A DNA stretch of 18,902 nt from positions 1-18,902 of the forward strand of contig CABUXL010000031.1 in NCBI GenBank assembly GCA_902495525.1. Reading direction: 5' to 3'. The notes beneath the pieces were generated by a model. The model worked only from the letters and a program-made list of their open reading frames with translations. It made no database searches and had not been told where the DNA came from. Shown piece by piece: positions 15,305 to 18,902 of this stretch. Numbering within the stretch: position 1 is the stretch's first letter; each line of letters opens with the position of its first letter. Both the position numbers and the translations under genes were made by a program. The DNA comes from an uncultured Collinsella sp. GTDB taxonomy: Bacteria; Actinomycetota; Coriobacteriia; Coriobacteriales; Coriobacteriaceae.

Positions 15305-16020
15305 GCGCCGGCGCTACGCTACTCAAGCTGCAACAGATCGATTTGGAGCTCGCCCGTAACAAGAGCGAACTTGCCAATATGCCGGAGCTCAAGGAGCTCG
15401 CTTCCAAGCGCAAGACCTATGTGAAGCTCAAGTCCGAGATGACCAAGCTCTACGCCCAGCGCAAGGATCTGGACATTGAGCTCGACGATCTCAACACCAC
15501 CGAGATTCAGACCAACAACGCCATCGAGGCTGCCAAGAAGCGCCACGTCGACGGCTCCGACTACCGCGAGGTTCAGGACCTGGAGAATGAACTCGCCACC
15601 CTGGCCAAGCGTCTGGACAAGATTGAGCACACCCGCAAGGATGTCGTTATCGCCCATAAGGAGGCGCTCGACCGCGAGGCCCGCGCACAGGCAATCATCG
15701 CCAAGTTCGAGGAGGGCGTGAAGGCCGATACCAAGGCCGCCCGCGCCAAGGCTGCCGACCTGCAGGCTCAGATTGACGCCGCCACTAAGGAGCGCACCGC
15801 GCTTGCCGCTACGCTGCCGGCCGACGTGCTCACCGACTACGAGCGTCTGCTCAAGCAGTTCCGCGGCCTGGCCGTCGAGACCATCCAGGGCGACATCCCC
15901 ACGGTCTGCCACACCGCGCTGCAGGCATCGTCCATGAGCGACCTCAACCACGACGGTAGCGAGATTACGCACTGCCCGTACTGCCACCGTCTCCTGGTAC
16001 TCCCGAGCAAGGAAGCCTAG
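15301..16020 (+). CDS. Coiled-coil protein with C-terminal zinc-ribbon-like motif
   Basis: 239 aa. About residues 5-195 form a long, charged, heptad-like coiled coil; the rest resembles the family C-terminal zinc ribbon. In the usual family two CxxC pairs bind zinc. Here the second pair is intact (CPYC, C225 and C228) but the first is reduced to one cysteine: the sequence PTVCHTAL keeps C203, while the position three residues earlier is Pro200. His204 or another residue might take over, or the site may not bind metal. The gene starts inside the Nif3-like stop codon and ends two bases before coaBC. The family is thought to act on nucleic acids, but its function is unknown. Confidence 0.87.
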   Translation: MSAGATLLKLQQIDLELARNKSELANMPELKELASKRKTYVKLKSEMTKLYAQRKDLDIELDDLNTTEIQTNNAIEAAKKRHVDGSDYREVQDLENELATLAKRLDKIEHTRKDVVIAHKEALDREARAQAIIAKFEEGVKADTKAARAKAADLQAQIDAATKERTALAATLPADVLTDYERLLKQFRGLAVETIQGDIPTVCHTALQASSMSDLNHDGSEITHCPYCHRLLVLPSKEA

Positions 16021-16022
16021 CG

Positions 16023-17237
16023 ATGACGGCGGCATCCAACAATTCAATGCAACTTGAGGGAAAAACGATCCTGCTGGGCATTACCGGCGGGATCGCCGCC
16101 TATAAGTCGTGCAATATCGTGCGCCTGCTGCAAAAGCGCGGCGCGCGCGTCAAGGTCGTTATGAGCGAGCATGCCACCGAGTTTGTGGGCCCGCTCACCT
16201 TCCGTGCGCTCACCAACGAGCCCGTTGCCGTGGGCCTATTCGACGATCCCTCCGACCCCATCCACCACATTTCGCTGGCGCAGGAGCCCGATCTGGTGGT
16301 CGTGGCACCCGCGACGGCCAATATCATCGCCAAGATGGCAAACGGTATCGCCGATGACCTCATCTCCACCACGCTGCTAGCCACGCCGCGACCCATCGTG
16401 ATCGCACCCGCTATGAACAACGGCATGTGGAAGGCGCCGGCGACGCAGGCTAACATGGTCACGTTGCGCGACCGTGGCGTCCATGTGGTGGGACCCGGCA
16501 GCGGCTACCTTGCCTGCGGCGACGTGGACACGGGACGCATGAGCGAGCCCGAGGACATCGTCGAGGCCGTCTGCGAGGTGCTGAACCCCGTGCCGCAGGA
16601 CCTGGCGGGTAAGCGCATCGTGATCACCGCCGGCCCCACGCACGAGCCGATCGACCCCGTGCGCTTTATCGGCAACCGATCGTCGGGCAAGATGGGCATC
16701 GCCCTGGCGGGGGAGGCCGCTCGCCGCGGTGCTGCGGTCACGCTTGTGTTGGGCCCGACATCGCTCGATGCCCCCCGCGGCGTGGAGTGCGTGCGCGTGC
16801 AGACCGCCGCAGAGATGCTGCAGGCGGCGCTGAACGCCTTCCAGACGGCCGACGCGACTATTTGCGCGGCCGCTGTTGCCGACTACACCCCTGTGGCCCC
16901 TGCCGACCATAAGCTCAAAAAGGCTAACGAGCGTCTGGATCGCATCGAATTGGTCGAGACAGTCGATATTTTGGCCGAGCTCTCGCACCAGAAGGGGGAG
17001 CGGTGCGTGATCGGCTTTGCGGCCGAGACCGATAATGTCGTGGAGTACGCGCAGCGCAAGCTCGCCCGCAAGGGTTGCGATGCCATTATCGCCAACGATG
17101 TCTCGCGTGCCGATTCGGGTTTTGGAACCGATACCAACAAGGCCTGGATCGTGAGCAAAGCGGGCGCGCAAGAACTTCCCGTACTAACAAAACCCCAGCT
17201 CGCAGATACAATTTTGGACTTGCTTCAAAATTTATAA
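16023..17237 (+). CDS. coaBC: Bifunctional phosphopantothenoylcysteine decarboxylase / phosphopantothenate-cysteine ligase (CoaBC)
   Basis: 404 aa, usual length for the fused enzyme that carries out two consecutive steps of coenzyme A synthesis. The CoaC half (about 12-190) is an FMN flavoprotein: GITGGIAAYKS (19-29), the catalytic His in HHISLA (81-86, probably His82), PAMNNGMW (129-136) and the active cysteine C165 in GYLACGDVDTGRM (161-173). The CoaB half (about 195-404) has ITAGPTHEPIDPVRF (201-215), NRSSGKMG (218-225), KKANERLDRIEL and VIGFAAET, the CTP/ATP ligase pattern. AAGGAA stands 9 bases upstream of the ATG at 16023; an ATG at 16047 could also serve. No terminator lies between this gene and tRNA-Pro. 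Confidence 0.96.
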   Translation: MTAASNNSMQLEGKTILLGITGGIAAYKSCNIVRLLQKRGARVKVVMSEHATEFVGPLTFRALTNEPVAVGLFDDPSDPIHHISLAQEPDLVVVAPATANIIAKMANGIADDLISTTLLATPRPIVIAPAMNNGMWKAPATQANMVTLRDRGVHVVGPGSGYLACGDVDTGRMSEPEDIVEAVCEVLNPVPQDLAGKRIVITAGPTHEPIDPVRFIGNRSSGKMGIALAGEAARRGAAVTLVLGPTSLDAPRGVECVRVQTAAEMLQAALNAFQTADATICAAAVADYTPVAPADHKLKKANERLDRIELVETVDILAELSHQKGERCVIGFAAETDNVVEYAQRKLARKGCDAIIANDVSRADSGFGTDTNKAWIVSKAGAQELPVLTKPQLADTILDLLQNL

Positions 17238-17245
17238 AAAAGTTC

Positions 17246-17275
17246 TTGCACAAGGGCAAAGTTTCGGGTTAATAT
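17246..17275 (+). promoter_or_regulatory. Promoter of tRNA-Pro
   Basis: TTGCAC at 17246-17251 and TAATAT at 17270-17275 are 18 bases apart, a good match to a housekeeping promoter. The region is clearly more A+T rich than the surrounding genes. It would start transcription about 35 bases before the mature tRNA. Confidence 0.72.
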
Positions 17276-17317
17276 ACTCCCTGTTGCGAGCGAGAGCAGA
17301 GCAACAAACAAAAGCTT

Positions 17318-17394
<77 letters not shown>

Positions 17395-17404
17395 GAAGTT
17401 TGCA

Positions 17405-17433
17405 GGTCAGGCACCTAGTGCCTGACCTTTTTT
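17405..17433 (+). terminator. Rho-independent terminator after tRNA-Pro
   Basis: A perfect 10-base stem, GGTCAGGCAC with GTGCCTGACC, closes a three-base loop and is followed by six T and then GTTTT. It ends the tRNA transcript and, since there is no other terminator after coaBC, probably also readthrough from the upstream gene string. Confidence 0.93.
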
Positions 17434-17436
17434 GTT

Positions 17437-17466
17437 TTAAGCAATTGCTTAATTTTGATTAAGCAA
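17437..17466. repeat. Palindrome TTAAGCAATTGCTTAA with a third half-site
   Basis: Bases 17437-17452 are a perfect 16-base inverted repeat. The half-site TTAAGCAA recurs at 17459-17466, 22 bases after its first copy, that is two helical turns. This arrangement is what a dimeric DNA-binding protein would use, but no regulator gene is nearby to connect with it. It begins four bases after the tRNA-Pro terminator. Confidence 0.5.
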
Positions 17467-17579
17467 CAGGACGCCAAAATCTAGCTGCGCGATATTCGCT
17501 TTTTGCGGTTACTTGCGTGTTTTGCACACGCTTGAGCCGATTTATTAACGCGATGTGAATCTACATACGCGTAGCTGGT

Positions 17580-17793
17580 ATACAGCCGAGTACAGGCTGT
17601 ATTTATCGCGGCGATTTACATAGGTATAGCGACTGTAACGAACAAGCGTGTCGCTGTATTTATTCCAGTAGTTCACTTGATCGGTGGACAAGTGGGCTGT
17701 TGCAACGAAACGCCAAGCAGGATGGGCTCTATACGAGGACGCCGCAGAGGTAATGGCGGGGGAGTGCGGCAGGCGCTCTGAGAGCCGCTGTAT
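17580..17793. repeat. Hairpin and repeated GCTGTAT motifs
   Basis: Bases 17580-17602 form an 8-base stem, ATACAGCC with GGCTGTAT, around a 7-base loop. GCTGTATTTAT occurs exactly twice, at 17596-17606 and 17653-17663, and the shorter GCTGTAT again at 17787-17793. No T run follows the hairpin that would make it an ordinary terminator. Confidence 0.45.
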
Positions 17794-17857
17794 GACCCCA
17801 TTTCTCCTCAACTCGATAACCTGTGCTATGAACCTCAAACCCCTTCGTTCTGCTGCT

Positions 17858-17892
17858 AAAAGAAAGGCCCGCGCAGGATAGCGCGGGCCTTT
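17858..17892 (-). terminator. Rho-independent terminator of the pilin gene
   Basis: A perfect 12-base stem, AAAGGCCCGCGC with GCGCGGGCCTTT, closes a six-base loop. Read on the minus strand it is followed by CTTTT, and it lies 30 bases after the pilin stop codon. The plus-strand tail is poorer, so it acts mainly on the minus strand. Confidence 0.9.
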
Positions 17893-17922
17893 ATCCATAT
17901 GTCAGCTTATAGGACAAACTGT

Positions 17923-18042
17923 CTAGAAACACCAAGCGGGAAACACGAAGTCGGTTGCCGTGTAGCCGTGGTTGCTCCAGTCACCGTTGCTATGGACATA
18001 GCGGAAGTACTGGGAGCCATCCAGACATACGGAGCGAGTCCA
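17923..18042 (-). other. Candidate variable region of a diversity-generating retroelement target
   Basis: Residues 286-324 (from WTRSV to the PAWCF end) have the layout of known retroelement target proteins: a C-type-lectin-like C-terminus where a conserved frame (W-R, a Gly-x-Trp, then a PA-x-C-F ending) is filled with Tyr, His, Asp, Ser, Gly, Asn and Thr. These residues are what one obtains when the adenines of AAC or AAT codons are replaced at random. Of the 26 codons at 291-316, 21 end in C or T, as expected, although this genome favours C endings anyway. No template repeat or reverse transcriptase is in the window, so the call is a hypothesis. Confidence 0.42.
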
Positions 18043-18897
18043 GTGGCTAGAGCCGGACGAAGCCCCGGAAAATTTTTTCTGCGTCACGCCCTTGAAGGCG
18101 TAATACTCGTACTGGGAGCCGTCGGACTGGAGGTGCCCATTGGCCTGGAGGTTTCCGTAGACCTCGGTCGTCGAGAGCAGGAAGACCTTGTCGGTCGTGG
18201 CCGTCACGGTGCCGGAGTATGTGTCCAACTTGTTGTCGGTCATTTTCGTGACGGCTTTCGCCCTAGATTGGATCTCAGCCGGCAGGAGCGCCCAGAGGTC
18301 GCCGGAGTTGAGGCGGCCGCGCAGCTCGGACTGCTCCCATCCGCCGAAATTGTAATATGAGTCACTCATGCGCTGCTTGCCCATTGCGCCGTTGGTCGCC
18401 TCAAATGTGAGTCCCGCCTTGCCGGTGCCGTCCGCGAGGTCGTCGTGGTTGATGCCGACGATGCGGTACTCGAGCGTCTCGCCATTGGTCAACTTGACGG
18501 AGAATTTCGTCCCCGCATCCATCGCTGCCTTCGCCTTGGCGTATGCGGGAGAAGCCGTGCCATCCTTGGCGATGTCCTCGGCCACGGCCTTCTGCTCCTC
18601 GAGCGTCCAGTCCTTCGCGTCCTTGGCGACGGCCGCTTGGACGGTCGCGGAATCGGCCCCAGCGGAACCGCCGCCGGACGCTCCTCCGCTCTCGACGCCG
18701 CCGGTCGTCCCGTTGTTCACCGTGTTGCCGACCAGGTTGAACTGGTTGCGGATGGCACCGGCCACGCCGGGTCCCGCGAACACGATCACCAGGCCGATAA
18801 CCGCGATGATCAGGACGTACTCGATGATTGACTGTCCTCGGAGAAGAGTACCTCTAGGAGATACCCCCCCCCGAAGGTTAATTGCCGCTGCATGCAT
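17923..18897 (-). CDS. Flp/Tad-type prepilin fused to a DUF6273-like domain with a possible diversified C-terminus
   Basis: 324 aa as seen; the true start may lie beyond the window. The N-terminus is a type IVb prepilin: a short leader ends in RG, then QSIIEYVLI with the conserved Glu at position 5 and Tyr at 6 of the mature protein (predicted cut between Gly21 and Gln22), and a hydrophobic helix at about 23-42. A TadV-like prepilin peptidase would process it. A Gly/Ser/Asn-rich linker (about 60-82) and a helical part lead to a domain at about 130-324 resembling DUF6273: GINHDDLADG (148-157), WEQSELRGRLN (187-197), DKVFLLSTTEVYG (236-248) and a PAWCF end. Flp pilins are usually only 50-80 aa, so this is a pilin-anchored large surface domain, perhaps a ligand-binding pilus subunit. 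It is alone on the minus strand. Domain naming is from memory, not a search. Confidence 0.82.
   Translation of the reverse strand: MHAAAINLRGGVSPRGTLLRGQSIIEYVLIIAVIGLVIVFAGPGVAGAIRNQFNLVGNTVNNGTTGGVESGGASGGGSAGADSATVQAAVAKDAKDWTLEEQKAVAEDIAKDGTASPAYAKAKAAMDAGTKFSVKLTNGETLEYRIVGINHDDLADGTGKAGLTFEATNGAMGKQRMSDSYYNFGGWEQSELRGRLNSGDLWALLPAEIQSRAKAVTKMTDNKLDTYSGTVTATTDKVFLLSTTEVYGNLQANGHLQSDGSQYEYYAFKGVTQKKFSGASSGSSHWTRSVCLDGSQYFRYVHSNGDWSNHGYTATDFVFPAWCF
18007..18120 (-). repeat. Exact 12-base direct repeat inside the pilin gene
   Basis: GTACTGGGAGCC (plus strand) occurs at 18007-18018 and 18109-18120, and 14 of 15 bases match when extended. Both copies encode Asp-Gly-Ser-Gln-Tyr. One copy lies in the candidate variable region, the other just before it. 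Confidence 0.85.
18864..18872 (-). repeat. Run of nine G (coding strand) in the prepilin leader
   Basis: Nine C on the plus strand read as nine G in the coding strand, covering the codons around residues 9-12. The tract lies between the visible start codon (18895-18897) and the pilin helix, with no in-frame ATG, GTG or TTG between tract and helix, so translation must cross it. A gain or loss of one base would put the pilin out of frame. Runs this long are rare in coding DNA and are typical slippage sites. Confidence 0.85.
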
Positions 18898-18902
18898 ATG
18901 CG

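Larger units (their letters stand above)
17434..17862. other. Gene-free accessory spacer
   Basis: About 430 bases without a convincing gene. The base composition is clearly less GC-rich than the upstream genes. A minus-strand frame (117 codons, 17545-17898) runs through here, but it starts inside the terminator hairpin of the pilin gene and its product is not a recognised protein. A plus-strand frame of 65 codons at 17684-17881 is no better. The region holds a 16-base palindrome near the tRNA-Pro terminator and several GCTGTAT repeats, described separately. It may be regulatory DNA, a remnant of an older accessory gene, or a locus for a small RNA; nothing in it decides between these. Confidence 0.6.

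Noticed and set aside
17580..17602. Hairpin read as a transcription terminator
   Set aside because: No T run follows on either strand within a usable distance, and no gene ends just before it.
17437..17793. CRISPR array made of the short repeats in the spacer
   Set aside because: The repeats are only 7-11 bases long and irregularly spaced, and no cas gene is near.
17434..17862. Template repeat of a diversity-generating retroelement in the spacer
   Set aside because: The two short stretches that resemble the variable region differ from it at C, G and T positions as well as A, and they lie in the wrong order.
17545..17898. Minus-strand frame of 117 codons after the pilin gene, with a Tyr/Arg-rich C-terminus
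   Set aside because: Its start lies in the terminator hairpin of the pilin gene, no ribosome binding site precedes it and the product resembles nothing I know. It is kept only as part of the spacer description.

Overview
The window looks like a chromosomal segment of a high-GC actinobacterium of the class Coriobacteriia, most likely Collinsella or a close relative. I infer this from the strong G/C preference at third codon positions, the gene families, and the order cmk-plsC-ispH-radical SAM/DUF512-der-plsY-gpsA. It is not from a database comparison, so the genus is a recollection-based guess.

From base 1 to about 17,240 everything is on the + strand and tightly packed, with many genes overlapping or only a few bases apart. 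A tRNA-Ala(GGC) with its own terminator opens the window. Next come an ABC-F translation factor, a small membrane protein and an M50-type membrane protease. scpA, scpB (chromosome condensation) and an rRNA pseudouridine synthase follow. The next block is cmk, plsC, ispH, the radical SAM DUF512 protein, der (ribosome assembly GTPase), plsY and gpsA. gpsA makes glycerol-3-phosphate, and PlsY and PlsC acylate it, so the block holds three steps of phosphatidic acid synthesis next to nucleotide, isoprenoid and ribosome genes. The last block is rpe, a cysteine desulfurase, a Nif3/DUF34 metal protein, a coiled-coil zinc-ribbon protein and coaBC (coenzyme A synthesis).

A tRNA-Pro(GGG) with its own promoter and terminator ends the housekeeping part. 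After it come about 430 bases of less GC-rich DNA without a convincing gene, holding a palindrome and short repeats. The window closes with a single minus-strand accessory gene, running to the right edge.

That last gene is the most interesting part. It encodes a Flp/Tad-type (type IVb) prepilin whose short pilin helix is joined by a Gly/Ser linker to a large domain resembling DUF6273. Its last 40 or so residues look like the variable region of a diversity-generating retroelement target. In addition, a run of nine G in the prepilin leader lies where slippage would switch the gene on and off. The inferred picture is a surface pilin or pilus-tip binding protein with two layers of variation: on/off phase variation and targeted sequence diversification. 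No reverse transcriptase or template repeat is visible here, so the second layer remains a hypothesis.
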